64,000 nucleotides of DNA from Gemmobacter aquaticus (GTDB lineage: Bacteria > Pseudomonadota > Alphaproteobacteria > Rhodobacterales > Rhodobacteraceae), in the NCBI RefSeq assembly GCF_007859075.1, contig NZ_VOAK01000024.1:62001-126000 (forward strand). Direction: 5' to 3'. Every line of letters begins with the position of its first letter. Positions within the stretch are counted from its first letter, which is position 1. Under the pieces are notes generated by a model. The model made no database searches and was not told the DNA's origin. It was given only the letters and a program-made list of their open reading frames with translations. Of the stretch, positions 8,768 through 18,815 are shown in pieces. The position numbers and the translations under genes were made by a program.

Positions 8768-10099
8768 ATGCGCAAGCTATTGACCGGCGTGGCCTTCTGG
8801 GTGGCTTGCGCCCCCGTGGCGCTGGCGGCCGAGGTGACGGATTTCACGCTGGAGAACGGCCTTCAGGTCGTGGTGATCGAGGATCACCGCGCCCCTGTTG
8901 CGGTGCAGATGCTGTGGTACCGGATCGGCGCTGCGGACGAACCTCCGGGCCATTCGGGCATCGCGCATTTCTTCGAGCATCTGATGTTCAAGGCGACCGA
9001 CGATCTGGCGCCGGGCGAGTTTTCGGCCACCGTCAAGGCGCAGGGCGGCAATGACAATGCCTTCACCAGCTGGGATTACACCGCCTATTATGAACGTGTC
9101 GCGGCCGACCGGCTGGATCTGATGATGCAGCTTGAGGCCGAGCGGATGCGCGACCTTCAGCTGACGGACGAGGCTGTGGCAACCGAACGGAACGTCATTC
9201 TGGAAGAGCGCAACCAGCGCGTCGACAGCGACCCGGGCAGCCTGTTTTCCGAACAGGCCCGCGCCGCGCAGTTCCTCAATCACCCCTACGGAATCCCGGT
9301 CATCGGCTGGCGGCACGAGATCGAGGCGCTGGATCGCGCCGATGCCGAGGCGTTTTACCGCACCTATTATGCGCCAAACAACGCGATCCTGATCGTGGCA
9401 GGCGATGTAGAGCCCGAGGCGGTACGCGCCATGGCCGAAAAGCACTATGGCCCGCTTGAGCCGACGGTTGACCTGCCACCGCGCGCCCGCCCGTCCGAGC
9501 CGCCGCAACTGGCCGAACGCCGCCTTTCGATGTCGGACCCGCGCGTGTCAGAGCCCTATATGATGCGGACCTACCTTGCCCCCAACCGCGAAAGCGGCAA
9601 CCAGAAAGAGGCCGCTGCGCTGCTCTATCTGGCGGAGCTTCTGGGCGGGTCGGGCACCACCAGCCTGTTCGCCCGCGGGTTGCAGTTTGATGACCCCAAG
9701 GCGGTCTATTCCTATGCCTTCTATGATGGCACGGCGCTGGATAGCGGGACCTTTGGTCTTGGCCTGATGCCCCTGCCCGGCGTAAAGCCCGAGGAGGCCG
9801 AGGCTGCAATGGACAAGATCATTGCCGATTTTCTGGCCGCTGGCCCTGATCCGGTCGCCTTTGAACGTATCAAGACGCAGCTCCGCGCGGCGGAAATCTA
9901 TGCCCGCGACGATGTCGAGGGCCTCGCCCGCCGCTATGGCGAGGCTTTGGCCACGGGCCTTACACTCAAGGATATCGAGGACTGGCCCGCCGTTCTGCAA
10001 TCGGTCACGCCCGATGACGTGATCGAGGCTGCCCGCAAGGTGCTCGATCGCCGCAATGCCGTCACCGGCTGGCTTCTGACCGAGGAGGGCGCCCAATGA
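8768..10099 (+). CDS. M16 family zinc metallopeptidase, catalytic subunit-like
   Basis: The protein has 443 residues with a signal peptide (MRKLLTGVAFWVACAPVALA) and two M16 domains (about 25-210 and 215-400). The inverted zinc motif HxxEH is intact (His67, Glu70, His71), with the third ligand probably Glu147 in VILEE. It is predicted to act in the periplasm. GGAGG precedes the ATG at 8768. The downstream gene overlaps by 4 bases and encodes a second M16 protein without the zinc motif. Such pairs in Proteobacteria are thought to form heterodimers like the mitochondrial processing peptidase. The substrate is unknown. Confidence 0.92.
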   Translation: MRKLLTGVAFWVACAPVALAAEVTDFTLENGLQVVVIEDHRAPVAVQMLWYRIGAADEPPGHSGIAHFFEHLMFKATDDLAPGEFSATVKAQGGNDNAFTSWDYTAYYERVAADRLDLMMQLEAERMRDLQLTDEAVATERNVILEERNQRVDSDPGSLFSEQARAAQFLNHPYGIPVIGWRHEIEALDRADAEAFYRTYYAPNNAILIVAGDVEPEAVRAMAEKHYGPLEPTVDLPPRARPSEPPQLAERRLSMSDPRVSEPYMMRTYLAPNRESGNQKEAAALLYLAELLGGSGTTSLFARGLQFDDPKAVYSYAFYDGTALDSGTFGLGLMPLPGVKPEEAEAAMDKIIADFLAAGPDPVAFERIKTQLRAAEIYARDDVEGLARRYGEALATGLTLKDIEDWPAVLQSVTPDDVIEAARKVLDRRNAVTGWLLTEEGAQ

Positions 10100-11394
10100 T
10101 CAAGCGGTTTGTCACGCTGTTCTTCCTTCTGGCCTCGCCCGCTCTGGCCGAAATCAAGCCGGTAGAGGTGATCTCGCCCGGCGGGATCAAGGCCTGGCTG
10201 GTCGAGGAACACTCGATCCCCTTCACTGCGCTGGAGATCCGCTTTCGCGGCGGTACCGCCCTTGATGCGCCCGACAAACGCGGCGCCGTGAACCTGATGA
10301 CCGCGCTGATCGAGGAAGGCGCGGCCGACATGAACGCCCAGAAGTTTGCAGAGACGCGCGATGGTCTGGCTGCCGAGCTACGCTTCGGTGCCTCTGTCGA
10401 TACGGTCTCGGTTTCGGCGCGGATGCTGACCGAAAATCGGTCGCAGGCGGCCGAGCTTTTGCGGCTTGCCCTGACCCAGCCCCGCTTTGACGCCGATGCC
10501 GTGGAACGCGTGCGCGGTCAGGTGCTGTCGAACCTGCGCGCGGCAGAAAAGGACCCCGGCGAGATTGCCGGGCAGAGCTTCAACGCGCTCGCCTTTGGCG
10601 ATCACCCCTATGGCACCTCGGGCGACGGCACGGTTGCAAGCGTGACCTCTCTGACCCGGGATGACATCGTTGCCGCGCATCGGATGGCCCTCGCCCGTGA
10701 CCGCATCTATGTGGCGGCTGTCGGCGATATCACCGCCGAGGATCTGGGCGCGCTGCTTGATCACGTTCTGGGCGGCCTGCCTGAGACGGGTGCCCCACTT
10801 CCGGGTCCGGCCACCGTCGGGCTTTCGGCTGGCGTCACCGTGGTCGATTTTCCGACGCCGCAGGCGGTGGTGATGTTTGGCCAGGCGGGGATCGACCGCA
10901 ACGATCCCGACTACTTCGCCGCCTATGTCCTGAACGAGGTTCTGGGGGGCGAAGGCTTCGGCTCGCGCCTGATGACCGAATTGCGCGAAAAGCGTGGTCT
11001 GACCTATGGCGCCTACACATGGCTTGCCGACTATGATCAGGCCGATCTGCTGGCCGGTCAGTTCGCTACCGACAACCGCACCGCGGCCGAGGCGGTGGAT
11101 ATCCTCAAGGCCGAATGGGCAAGGATGGTGCAGGGCGTGACCGAGGCAGAACTCAACAAGACCAAGACCTTCCTGACCGGTGCCTATCCACTGCGCTTTG
11201 ATGGCAATGCCCCCATCGCCAACCTTCTGGTGGGCATGCAGATGGTTGGCCTGCCGCTCGATTACATTGCCACCCGCAATGCCAAGGTCGAGGCCGTGAC
11301 GCTGGACGACGTCAAGCGCGTGGCCGCGCGGCTGATCCAGCCCGATCAGCTTCGTATCGTCGTCGTCGGTCAGCCCGAAGGGTTGGCCCCCTGA
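10096..11394 (+). CDS. M16 family peptidase homologue lacking the zinc motif
   Basis: The 432-residue product has a signal peptide ([18 protein letters not shown]) and the M16 fold, including the C-terminal-domain signature [11 protein letters not shown] and a Gly-rich [12 protein letters not shown] loop. Where active members have HxxEH, this protein reads [14 protein letters not shown], so the ligands are absent. It is therefore likely a structural or substrate-binding partner of the preceding catalytic M16 protein. The two genes share an ATGA overlap, consistent with equimolar synthesis. A strong hairpin follows 8 bases after the stop. Confidence 0.9.
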   Translation: MIKRFVTLFFLLASPALAEIKPVEVISPGGIKAWLVEEHSIPFTALEIRFRGGTALDAPDKRGAVNLMTALIEEGAADMNAQKFAETRDGLAAELRFGASVDTVSVSARMLTENRSQAAELLRLALTQPRFDADAVERVRGQVLSNLRAAEKDPGEIAGQSFNALAFGDHPYGTSGDGTVASVTSLTRDDIVAAHRMALARDRIYVAAVGDITAEDLGALLDHVLGGLPETGAPLPGPATVGLSAGVTVVDFPTPQAVVMFGQAGIDRNDPDYFAAYVLNEVLGGEGFGSRLMTELREKRGLTYGAYTWLADYDQADLLAGQFATDNRTAAEAVDILKAEWARMVQGVTEAELNKTKTFLTGAYPLRFDGNAPIANLLVGMQMVGLPLDYIATRNAKVEAVTLDDVKRVAARLIQPDQLRIVVVGQPEGLAP

Positions 11395-11401
11395 TTGGAT
11401 C

Positions 11402-11427
11402 GGGGGATAGCGTTCACGTTATCCCCC
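11402..11427 (+). terminator. Perfect hairpin after the M16 gene pair
   Basis: The sequence GGGGGATAGCG, a TTCA loop, and CGTTATCCCCC form an 11-bp stem with one G-T pair. It begins 8 bases after the second M16 stop. No run of T follows (AATTTCC), so it may act as a weak or factor-assisted terminator or as an mRNA 3' stabiliser. mutL begins 45 bases later in the same direction. Confidence 0.6.
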
Positions 11428-11471
11428 AATTTCCGTGGCGGAATCGCTGCGGCCATGCTAGTTCTGGGGGT

Positions 11472-13337
11472 ATGATACTGGACACCCCCAAGATCAAGCG
11501 CCCGGTCATCCGCCAACTGGATGAAACCGCCATCAACCGCATCGCTGCGGGCGAGGTGGTGGAACGCCCTGCCTCTGCCGTGAAGGAGTTGGTGGAGAAT
11601 GCACTCGATGCCGGGGCGCGGCGCATCACGGTTGATTATGCTGACGGCGGCAAGACGCTGATCCGTGTGACCGATGATGGCTGCGGCATGACCGGCGATG
11701 ACCTGCCGCTGGCCCTATCCCGCCATGCCACATCCAAGATCGACGGGTCTGACCTTCTCAACATCCGCAGCTTCGGTTTTCGGGGCGAGGCGCTGCCCAG
11801 TCTGGGCGCGGTGGGGCGGCTCACCATCACCTCGCGCGCCGAGGGGCATGACGGGGTCAGTCTGTCGGTCGAGGGCGGGCGCATGGGCGCGCTTCGGCCC
11901 GCGGCGCTGAACCGGGGCACTGTGGTGGAGCTGCGCGATCTGTTCTTCGCGACGCCCGCGCGGCTTAAATTCATGCGCTCTGACCGGGTCGAGATGGGCG
12001 CGATCGCCGATGTGGTCAAGCGTCTGGCACTGGCAGAGCCGCATGTGGGCTTCACCCTGCGGGATGTCTCGGGGGGTGGCGACGGGCGCGTGGTCTTTCG
12101 GGCTGACCCCGAGAATGGCGACTTTTTCGACGCGTTGCACGGGCGATTGTCGCGTGTGATCGGCGCCGACTTCACCGACAATGCGCTGCGCATCGACCTT
12201 GACCGCGACGGGCTGCGGCTGGTCGGCTACGCCGCCCTGCCCACCTACTCGCGTGGGTCAAGTGTGGCGCAGTTTCTGTTCGTCAATGGCCGCCCGGTGC
12301 TCGACAAGCAACTGTTTGGTGCCCTGCGCGCAGCCTATATGGATGTGCTGTCGCGCGACCGGCACCCTGCGGCGGTGCTGAACATCCAGTGCGATCCCGA
12401 ACGCGTAGACGTCAACGTCCACCCGGCCAAGGCCGAGGTCCGCTTCCGCGAACCGGCACTCGTGCGCGGGCTGATCGTTTCGGGGCTGCGGCTGGCAATC
12501 ACAGGCGCGGGTCACCGCGCCTCGACCACCGTTGCGTCCGAGACGCTGGAGGCGTTTCGCCCAGTACCCACCCGTGCCGAACCCACCCGTGCCGAACCTG
12601 CGCCGCTCCAGCCGCGTGTCTATCAGATGGACCGCCCCTCGCAGGCAAGCTTTGCCCGCGCATACGCCCTGCAGGCCCCTGCCCCGGATTTCGGCTTTGC
12701 CGAGGCCCCGTCAGTGCGGGTCGAGGCGGTTGCCGAACCTGCACCCGATCTGACAGACCGCCCGTTGGGCGCGGCCCGCGCACAGGTGCATGAGAATTAC
12801 ATCATCGCGCAAACCGCCAAGGGCATTGTCCTTGTCGATCAGCATGCCGCGCACGAACGTCTGGTCTATGAGCGTCTGAAGGCGCAGGCCGCAGGGTCTG
12901 GCATCGCCGCACAGGCCCTGCTGATCCCTGATATTGTCGAGCTTTCTCCACCCGATGCCGCGCGCCTTCTGGACCTTGCCGACGATCTGGCCGGGCTTGG
13001 TCTGGTGATCGAGCCATTCGGCGGCGGCGCCATTGCCGTGCGAGAGGTGCCTGCCGTGCTGGGCCAGATCGACGCGGGCGCGCTGATCCGCGACATCGTT
13101 GACGATCTGGCAGATCTGGGCGCCTCTGACCGGCTGCGCGGGCGCATCGACGCGGTTCTCAGCCGGATGGCCTGTCATGGCTCGGTCCGGTCTGGCCGGC
13201 AGATGCGCGCGGAGGAAATGAACGCATTGCTGCGCGAGATGGAGGCCACGCCGCTGTCGGGCCAGTGCAACCACGGCCGTCCCACCTATGTCGAGCTGAG
13301 CCTTGCCGACATCGAGCGGCTTTTCGGTCGGCGATGA
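11472..13337 (+). CDS. mutL: DNA mismatch repair endonuclease MutL
   Basis: MutL couples mismatch recognition by MutS to strand incision and excision. The 621-residue protein has a GHKL ATPase domain with [14 protein letters not shown] and [14 protein letters not shown] low-complexity linker (about 345-435) contains a short PTRAE direct repeat. The C-terminal domain carries [12 protein letters not shown] near residue 456, matching the DQHA(X)2E(X)4E endonuclease motif, plus MACHG and [11 protein letters not shown]. It therefore looks nicking-competent, as expected where MutH is absent. Its stop overlaps the rmuC start (ATGA). Confidence 0.97.
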   Translation: MILDTPKIKRPVIRQLDETAINRIAAGEVVERPASAVKELVENALDAGARRITVDYADGGKTLIRVTDDGCGMTGDDLPLALSRHATSKIDGSDLLNIRSFGFRGEALPSLGAVGRLTITSRAEGHDGVSLSVEGGRMGALRPAALNRGTVVELRDLFFATPARLKFMRSDRVEMGAIADVVKRLALAEPHVGFTLRDVSGGGDGRVVFRADPENGDFFDALHGRLSRVIGADFTDNALRIDLDRDGLRLVGYAALPTYSRGSSVAQFLFVNGRPVLDKQLFGALRAAYMDVLSRDRHPAAVLNIQCDPERVDVNVHPAKAEVRFREPALVRGLIVSGLRLAITGAGHRASTTVASETLEAFRPVPTRAEPTRAEPAPLQPRVYQMDRPSQASFARAYALQAPAPDFGFAEAPSVRVEAVAEPAPDLTDRPLGAARAQVHENYIIAQTAKGIVLVDQHAAHERLVYERLKAQAAGSGIAAQALLIPDIVELSPPDAARLLDLADDLAGLGLVIEPFGGGAIAVREVPAVLGQIDAGALIRDIVDDLADLGASDRLRGRIDAVLSRMACHGSVRSGRQMRAEEMNALLREMEATPLSGQCNHGRPTYVELSLADIERLFGRR

Positions 13338-14476
13338 TCCGGATCGGCAGCCTGGACCTTGCGTGGAATGACCCTGCGGTGCTGGCCGTCGCTGGCGTCA
13401 TCGCGTTGATCCTGCTTCTGCTTGTGATGATCCTGCGCGCGGCAGGTCGAGCTGCATTGCCGCTTGCGCAAGAGATGGGCTGGCTTGGCCAGCGGGTGCA
13501 GGCATTGGCCGATGGGCAAGAGCGGCTCGCCGGTGGTCTGCATCATGTGTCCGAGGCGCAGGCCCACTCCCAGACCGCAATGCTACAGGTGATGGAACAG
13601 CGGCTGGCCGAGGTTCAGCGACAGATGGGCGAAAGCCTGCAAGGTTCAGCCCTGCGCACCGCGCGATCCCTTGGCGATCTGCACCAGCGGCTGGAAACCA
13701 TCGACCGCGCACAGGCCAACATCGAGAAACTCTCGGGCAATGTGCTGTCGTTGCAGGATATCCTGTCGAACAAGCAGACACGCGGCGCCTTTGGCGAGAT
13801 CCAACTGCATGACATTGTGCTAAAGGCCCTGCCGTCTGACAGTTACACGATGCAGGCCACGCTCTCGAACGGGCGGCGGGCGGATTGCCTGATCCACCTG
13901 CCGAACCCGCCGGGGCCTATCGTCGTCGATTCCAAGTTCCCGCTTGAGGCATATGAGGCACTGCGCCGGGCGCAAACCCAGCCCGACCTCGATATGGCTG
14001 CGCGCCTGCTGCGCCAGTCGGTGCGCGGCCATATCCGCGCCATTGCCGAACGGTATATTCTGGAAGGCGAGACCGCCGACGGGGCGCTGATGTTTCTGCC
14101 CTCAGAGGCGGTCTATGCCGAGCTGCACGCCAACTTCCCCGATCTGGTGCGCGAGGGATTTTCCGCCAAGGTCTGGATCGTATCGCCCACCACCTGCATG
14201 GCGGTGCTCAATACCATGCGGGCCGTGCTGAAAGACGCCCGGATGCGGGAGCAGGCCGGGGCGATCCGCAAGGAGCTTGCCGAACTTTACAAGGATGTCG
14301 AACGGCTTGGCGACCGCGTATCGAACCTCGACCGGCATTTCGGACTGGCCGCGCGCGATCTGGACGAGATCCGCATCAGCGCCGAGAAGGCAGGCAAACG
14401 CGCGCGGCGGCTGGACAATTTCGATTTCGAGGAACTGGCGCCCGAGACCCCGACCATGATCGGTGCCGCCGAGTGA
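13334..14476 (+). CDS. rmuC: DNA recombination protein RmuC
   Basis: RmuC proteins have a nuclease-like fold and limit inversions at short inverted repeats in E. coli. The 380-residue product starts with a transmembrane anchor (about 14-36), followed by a coiled-coil region (about 45-130). The RmuC domain follows, with [25 protein letters not shown] and [15 protein letters not shown]. The ATG at 13334 overlaps the mutL stop; an in-frame start farther upstream lies inside mutL. Coupling to mutL puts two genome-stability genes in one unit. Confidence 0.95.
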   Translation: MIRIGSLDLAWNDPAVLAVAGVIALILLLLVMILRAAGRAALPLAQEMGWLGQRVQALADGQERLAGGLHHVSEAQAHSQTAMLQVMEQRLAEVQRQMGESLQGSALRTARSLGDLHQRLETIDRAQANIEKLSGNVLSLQDILSNKQTRGAFGEIQLHDIVLKALPSDSYTMQATLSNGRRADCLIHLPNPPGPIVVDSKFPLEAYEALRRAQTQPDLDMAARLLRQSVRGHIRAIAERYILEGETADGALMFLPSEAVYAELHANFPDLVREGFSAKVWIVSPTTCMAVLNTMRAVLKDARMREQAGAIRKELAELYKDVERLGDRVSNLDRHFGLAARDLDEIRISAEKAGKRARRLDNFDFEELAPETPTMIGAAE

Positions 14477-14577
14477 TGCGATATGCTGGGGTCCGCTATG
14501 CGTTGGCCGCAACTGCTTGACGCGGGCCGGTCGCATCCCTACGTTCACTGCCTGACAGATTCCCTTGGAGAATGATC

Positions 14578-14904
14578 ATGGGCGCCGCAACCGTTGCCGT
14601 CACCGATGCCACCTTTGACACTGAAGTCCGCCAGTCGCCGATCCCGGTCGTGGTTGACTTCTGGGCCGAGTGGTGCGGCCCGTGCCGCCAGATCGGCCCG
14701 GCCCTGGAAGAACTGGCCGCGCAATATGCAGGTCAGGTCAAGATCGTGAAAGTAAACGTAGACGAAAACCCCGACAGCCCGGCCGTTCTGGGCGTGCGCG
14801 GCATCCCGGCACTGTTCCTGTTCAAGGACGGGCAGGTGGTGTCGAACAAGGTGGGCGCCGCCCCCAAGGCTGCGCTGGAAAACTGGATCAAGACCGCGAT
14901 CTGA
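14578..14904 (+). CDS. trxA: Thioredoxin
   Basis: Thioredoxin is the main cytoplasmic protein-disulphide reductant. The 108-residue protein has the active site WCGPC at 32-36 in the context [12 protein letters not shown], the buried Asp27, and the cis-Pro motif GIPALFLFK. Two ATGs are possible, at 14572 and 14578. GGAG ends 7 bases before the second and only 1 base before the first, so 14578 is chosen. It follows rmuC after about 100 bases and is closed by a strong terminator. Confidence 0.97.
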   Translation: MGAATVAVTDATFDTEVRQSPIPVVVDFWAEWCGPCRQIGPALEELAAQYAGQVKIVKVNVDENPDSPAVLGVRGIPALFLFKDGQVVSNKVGAAPKAALENWIKTAI

Positions 14905-14926
14905 TTGCCCGCGCATTGACCCAGCG

Positions 14927-14950
14927 GGGCGGCCGCAAGGCCGCCCTTTT
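14927..14950 (+). terminator. Rho-independent terminator after trxA
   Basis: GGGCGGCC, loop GCAA, GGCCGCCC form an 8-bp GC stem followed by TTTT. It starts 22 bases after the trxA stop. It lies between two convergent genes and ends at the cysQ stop codon. The T run favours the trxA direction. Confidence 0.9.
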
Positions 14951-15726
14951 CATTTCGCGATCAGGCGCGACATCAGCGCCGCATGCAGGCCCGGTGCGGC
15001 GGCGAGCACGCCCTCGGCCTGCGGATGGGCCAGGTTGAACCGCAGCGCAGTTCCGTGGCGGTCCGTCACCTGGGCACCCGCGCGTTCCGCAATCAGGCTG
15101 CCTGCCGCGATATCCCACTCCCAGGCAGGGCGCAGCGTCAACATGCCGTCATGGCGCCCTTCGGCCACAAGGCACAGTCGATAGGCCAGCGAGGCGCGAA
15201 AGCTGCGCTTCAGGTCGGGGACCCCGCCGGGCCAATGTTCGGGCGCAAGCGCGGCTGCGGTCGTCAGAAGCCGCGCGCCATCGATCCCCGGCTGAGTGCT
15301 GCATCTGATCGGCACTCCGTTAAAGAGCGCGGGACCGTTGTGCGCCGCCGTATAGAGACGATCCAGCGCTGGAAGGTAGACAGCACCCGCCACTGCCCGC
15401 CCCGCTTCGACGACCGCCAGCGACACCGCGAACGTCTCTTCGCCCGCCATGAAAGCACGGGTGCCGTCGATCGGGTCCAGCACGAACAGGCGTCTGGCAG
15501 AAAGGCGCGCGGCACTGTCCGTGTCTTCCTCCGAGAGCCAGCCGTAATCGGGCCGGGCCGCCAGCAGCAGCGTGCGAAGATGGTCATTCACCGCAAGATC
15601 GGCCTCGGTCACCGGACCAAGGCCGGGTTTCTCCCATGCCTTCGGCGCCTGCCGCCAGTAGCGCAGGGCAATCTGGCCTGCGCCGCGCGCCGCCTCGGTG
15701 ATCAGGGCGAGGTCAGCTTCCGGCAA
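14950..15726 (-). CDS. cysQ: 3'(2'),5'-bisphosphate nucleotidase (inositol monophosphatase family)
   Basis: CysQ removes adenosine 3',5'-bisphosphate produced during sulfate assimilation. The 258-residue protein has the family metal sites: SEEDTD (Glu66-Glu67), DPIDGTRAF (Asp84 to Thr89) and the C-terminal WEWDIAAGSLI motif. Length and sequence fit bacterial CysQ better than SuhB-type inositol monophosphatase, though the families share one fold. The start overlaps the 3' end of pmbA by 14 bases, so the two form one transcript. Confidence 0.88.
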   Translation of the reverse strand: MPEADLALITEAARGAGQIALRYWRQAPKAWEKPGLGPVTEADLAVNDHLRTLLLAARPDYGWLSEEDTDSAARLSARRLFVLDPIDGTRAFMAGEETFAVSLAVVEAGRAVAGAVYLPALDRLYTAAHNGPALFNGVPIRCSTQPGIDGARLLTTAAALAPEHWPGGVPDLKRSFRASLAYRLCLVAEGRHDGMLTLRPAWEWDIAAGSLIAERAGAQVTDRHGTALRFNLAHPQAEGVLAAAPGLHAALMSRLIAK

Positions 15727-17053
15727 GCATCATCCCTTCCACCAGAAGGCTCGGCACGCGGGTCGACAGATGGGCGCGCGCGTCGTTGGCGGCGATCAGC
15801 GATCCCAGCATGGCGCGCAGATTTCCCGCGATGGTGCATTCGTTCACCGGATGGGTGATCTCGCCATCTTCGACCCAGAAGCCCGAGGCGCCACGCGAAT
15901 AGTCGCCCGTGGTCGGGTTGATGGTCGAGCCGATCAGCGAGGTGACCAGGAGACCCGTGCCCATCTGTCCGATCAACTGCTTGCGGGTCGCTGTGCCGGG
16001 CGTCAGGTCGATGTTCGACGTGGCGGGCGATGGCGGCGAGGTTGTGCCGCGCGCGGCATTCGCAGTCGAGGGCATGCCAAGCTTGCGCCCCGTGGCAAGG
16101 TCCAGCGTCCAGCCGGTCAGGATACCGTTCTCGACGATGGCCCGGCGCTGCGTTGGCAAGCCCTCGGCATCAAAGGGGCGCGAACCAGAGATGCGCGGGC
16201 GATGCGGGTCCTCGATCAGCGAAAAGCCTTTGGGCAACACCTGTTCCCCAAGCGCGTCACGCAGCCAGCTTGATCCGCGCGCGATCGAGGCGCCGTTGAT
16301 GGCCGACAGCAGATGACCGATCAGGCTTTGCGCGATGCGTTCGTCAAAAAGCACCGGATAGCTGCCGGTCTTTGGCTTGCGTGCGCCCACCCGCGCCAGC
16401 GCGCGGTCCGCCGCCAGCTGGCCGATGCTTTCGGCCGAGGGCATGTCGGCGGCATGGATGCGCGACTCGCCCGCATAGTCACGCTCCATCGCGGTGCCCT
16501 CACCGGTGAAGGCTACGGCGGAATGCGACAGCGAGCTGCGCTCATAGCCACCAGCGAAACCATTGGTCGCGGCCAGATGCATCAGGCGGCGCGCATAACC
16601 GGCTGACGCCTCGACCTGCCGGATGCCGGGCCGGGACAGTGCAGCCGCCTCAACCGCGCGGGCGGCCTCTTCCAGAGCGGCGGCGGTTGGCTCGGCGCCC
16701 GGATCGCAAAGCTCAAGTGCGGCCAGATCCCATCCGCGCGCAATCTGGCCGGAATCCGCCAGTCCGGCAAAGGGATCAATCGGAGCTTCGCGGGCCATTG
16801 CAACGGCCCGTTCGGCCACCTCGGCAATCGTGCGGGCCGATGTGTCCGAGACAGAGACACAAGCCTGCCGCCCGCCGATCAGCACACGCAGGCCAAGCTC
16901 GGTCGCCTCGGCGCGTTCGGCCTGTTCAAGCTTGCCTTGCCGGATGTCGATGGCAAGCGACGTGCCTGCCACTGCAAGCGCATCGGCGGCTTCGGCCCCG
17001 GCCTTCAAGGCGGCATCCAGCAGGGCCTCGGTCATTCGGGCAAGATCGGTCAT
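15713..17053 (-). CDS. pmbA: PmbA/TldE-type metalloprotease-related protein
   Basis: PmbA (TldE) works with TldD in processing unstructured peptides such as microcins and CcdA in E. coli. TldD carries the metal site, while PmbA-type subunits lack HExxH, as here. The 446-residue protein includes SLSHSAVAFTGEGTAMERDYAG, GSRPFDAEGLPTQRRAIVENG and a C-terminal GASGFWVEDGEITHPVNE block typical of the family. The ATG at 17053 has an AGGA-containing ribosome site; the frame extends upstream to 17119 without matching sequence. tldD is not in the window. cysQ follows with an overlap. Confidence 0.93.
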   Translation of the reverse strand: MTDLARMTEALLDAALKAGAEAADALAVAGTSLAIDIRQGKLEQAERAEATELGLRVLIGGRQACVSVSDTSARTIAEVAERAVAMAREAPIDPFAGLADSGQIARGWDLAALELCDPGAEPTAAALEEAARAVEAAALSRPGIRQVEASAGYARRLMHLAATNGFAGGYERSSLSHSAVAFTGEGTAMERDYAGESRIHAADMPSAESIGQLAADRALARVGARKPKTGSYPVLFDERIAQSLIGHLLSAINGASIARGSSWLRDALGEQVLPKGFSLIEDPHRPRISGSRPFDAEGLPTQRRAIVENGILTGWTLDLATGRKLGMPSTANAARGTTSPPSPATSNIDLTPGTATRKQLIGQMGTGLLVTSLIGSTINPTTGDYSRGASGFWVEDGEITHPVNECTIAGNLRAMLGSLIAANDARAHLSTRVPSLLVEGMMLAGS

Positions 17054-17144
17054 GGTTTGTCCTTCCTGAAGCGGGCCTGATGCGGAACGTGAGCTAAGTC
17101 GCATCCCCACGATACGCAAGCCTCATGGCGCGCGCCAATGCGAA

Positions 17145-17166
17145 AGGCCGCCCCGTGGGGCGGCCT
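17145..17166 (-). terminator. Terminator hairpin downstream of the DUF2125 gene
   Basis: AGGCCGCCCC, a 2-base loop, and GGGGCGGCCT form a perfect 10-bp stem 21 bases beyond the stop of the leftward DUF2125 gene. Only a short TTT follows on the minus strand. It separates that gene from pmbA, which is transcribed in the same direction. Confidence 0.75.
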
Positions 17167-17187
17167 GTTCCTTGCCAGGGGGCAGGA

Positions 17188-18690
17188 TTATTGCAGCTGC
17201 ATGCCGTTCACGAACAGGTGCTTGTCCTTGAACTCCACCGCCGAGGTCATGGTGTCGGGCTCACCCTCGACCATCTTGGCGAACATGCCCAGCATCATCC
17301 GCGCGCCCATCATCTGATCTTCCGGAATGAGACCCATCGCCATCAGCTTGTCGAGCAACCCGTTCAGGCCCACCGCTTTCAGGTTCACGTTGCCGGTCGG
17401 CGCGGGAACACCGCTGAAGGTGGTCAGGTCGGTGTTGTCAAAGGTCAGCGCGCCATCGCCGGTGATCTCGGCCCCTGCGGCCTTCACTTGCAGGGCGTTC
17501 AGCGTCAGCGCATGCAATTCACCCGGGGTGCCGACCATGTTGGTCATCGCCGTCTCGTCCATCAGATCAACCAGAAGCTTGGCCTTGCCCGAGGCATCGA
17601 GCACCACCGAGACCGGATCGCGCGGCAGTTGCTTGCCCGGATCGAGCATATCCCACACCTCGTTGGACACGGTCAGGTCAACGAGCTTCAGAAGCAGGCC
17701 GAAGTCTGCCGGCGTGTCGGATTTGGACACCGGCATCACAAGGTTGAATGCACCTTCCTTGTAGGCCAGATTCAGCTGCGGGAAGGGGATCTGCGGGCCG
17801 CTCGCGGTCATGCTGGCCTCACGCGCAGTGCCGCCATAGGCCAGACGCATCGCATCCATCGCGAAGTTCAGATCACCGCCCGCATTGATGCCGGTCAGCG
17901 AAGTGGTGCCCGTGGCATCTGTCGCCTTCACGTCCATGCTGGCGCTTTGATAGGCAAAGCTACCCGAGATCGCGGCCCCGGCCTTCAACGCAGCGGTCAT
18001 GTCACTCATGTCGCCACGGGTGGCCGTGTTCGACTGGCCTGAGAGGCCCGCAAAGTCGACCTTGGCGTCAATCTTGCTGCTATCCTCGGGATTGGTACCG
18101 GCAATGACGACTGACAGACCATCCGCCTTGAAGGTGCTGGCGATGGTCTTGTCGGCCGCGCCCGAAACCAGATAGTCGCCGGACATGCCCGACACCACAC
18201 CCTCGACCTTCAGATCGGTCGGCGCGTCGGGCGCATCGATTCCGGCAAGCCGCACCGTGATGGTGGGGCCGGTGAACTGATAGCGCATCTCCTCGGCCGT
18301 ACCCGAGGCATTGACCAGCAAGCCGGGGGTCAGAACATCCAGCGTGGTCGTGGTTGCCGGCACGTCTTCGACCGCAGCGGTGCGCATCACCATGTTCGAG
18401 GTTTCCGACATCGTCACATCGACAGTGCCATCGCCCTTGTCCGCAAAATTCAGCTGCTCGATCGTGACCGTGGCCTCGGCATCCGCATTCTTGGAAGTGA
18501 TGTTCAGCCCACGCACGACCAGAACATCGCCCTCGCGCGCGGCGCTGGTCGAGGTAACCGTCTGGCCATAGGCCGTCGAAAGCGACTTCCAGTTTTCCCA
18601 GACCTGCTCGGGCGTCACCTCGGCCAGCGCGACATTGGCCGTCACCAGTGCCAGTGCTGCCGTCGAGCACAGCATTTTCATATAGGTCAT
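17188..18690 (-). CDS. Secreted DUF2125 family protein
   Basis: The 500-residue protein starts with a signal peptide (MLCSTAALALVTANVALA), with mature sequence from about residue 23. It is rich in short beta-strand-like segments, for example VTVDVTMSETSNMVM, and ends in a Met-rich helix (MMGARMMLGMFAKMVEG) and KDKHLFVNGMQLQ. This pattern matches DUF2125, a family of exported alphaproteobacterial proteins of unknown function. The ATG at 18690 has AAAGGA upstream; an in-frame extension to 18798 is not supported. It is monocistronic with its own terminator and divergent to the SDR gene. Confidence 0.82.
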   Translation of the reverse strand: MTYMKMLCSTAALALVTANVALAEVTPEQVWENWKSLSTAYGQTVTSTSAAREGDVLVVRGLNITSKNADAEATVTIEQLNFADKGDGTVDVTMSETSNMVMRTAAVEDVPATTTTLDVLTPGLLVNASGTAEEMRYQFTGPTITVRLAGIDAPDAPTDLKVEGVVSGMSGDYLVSGAADKTIASTFKADGLSVVIAGTNPEDSSKIDAKVDFAGLSGQSNTATRGDMSDMTAALKAGAAISGSFAYQSASMDVKATDATGTTSLTGINAGGDLNFAMDAMRLAYGGTAREASMTASGPQIPFPQLNLAYKEGAFNLVMPVSKSDTPADFGLLLKLVDLTVSNEVWDMLDPGKQLPRDPVSVVLDASGKAKLLVDLMDETAMTNMVGTPGELHALTLNALQVKAAGAEITGDGALTFDNTDLTTFSGVPAPTGNVNLKAVGLNGLLDKLMAMGLIPEDQMMGARMMLGMFAKMVEGEPDTMTSAVEFKDKHLFVNGMQLQ

Positions 18691-18815
18691 GATCAATCCT
18701 TTCTGGGTACAATGCCGGCGGCAGCATCCAATACTGAAGGCGCGCGCACAAGGCTTTCCGAAGCGTTGCCGAATGAGGTAACAATCTTTCCGGGCCAAGG
18801 GAAGCAGGGACTGGA

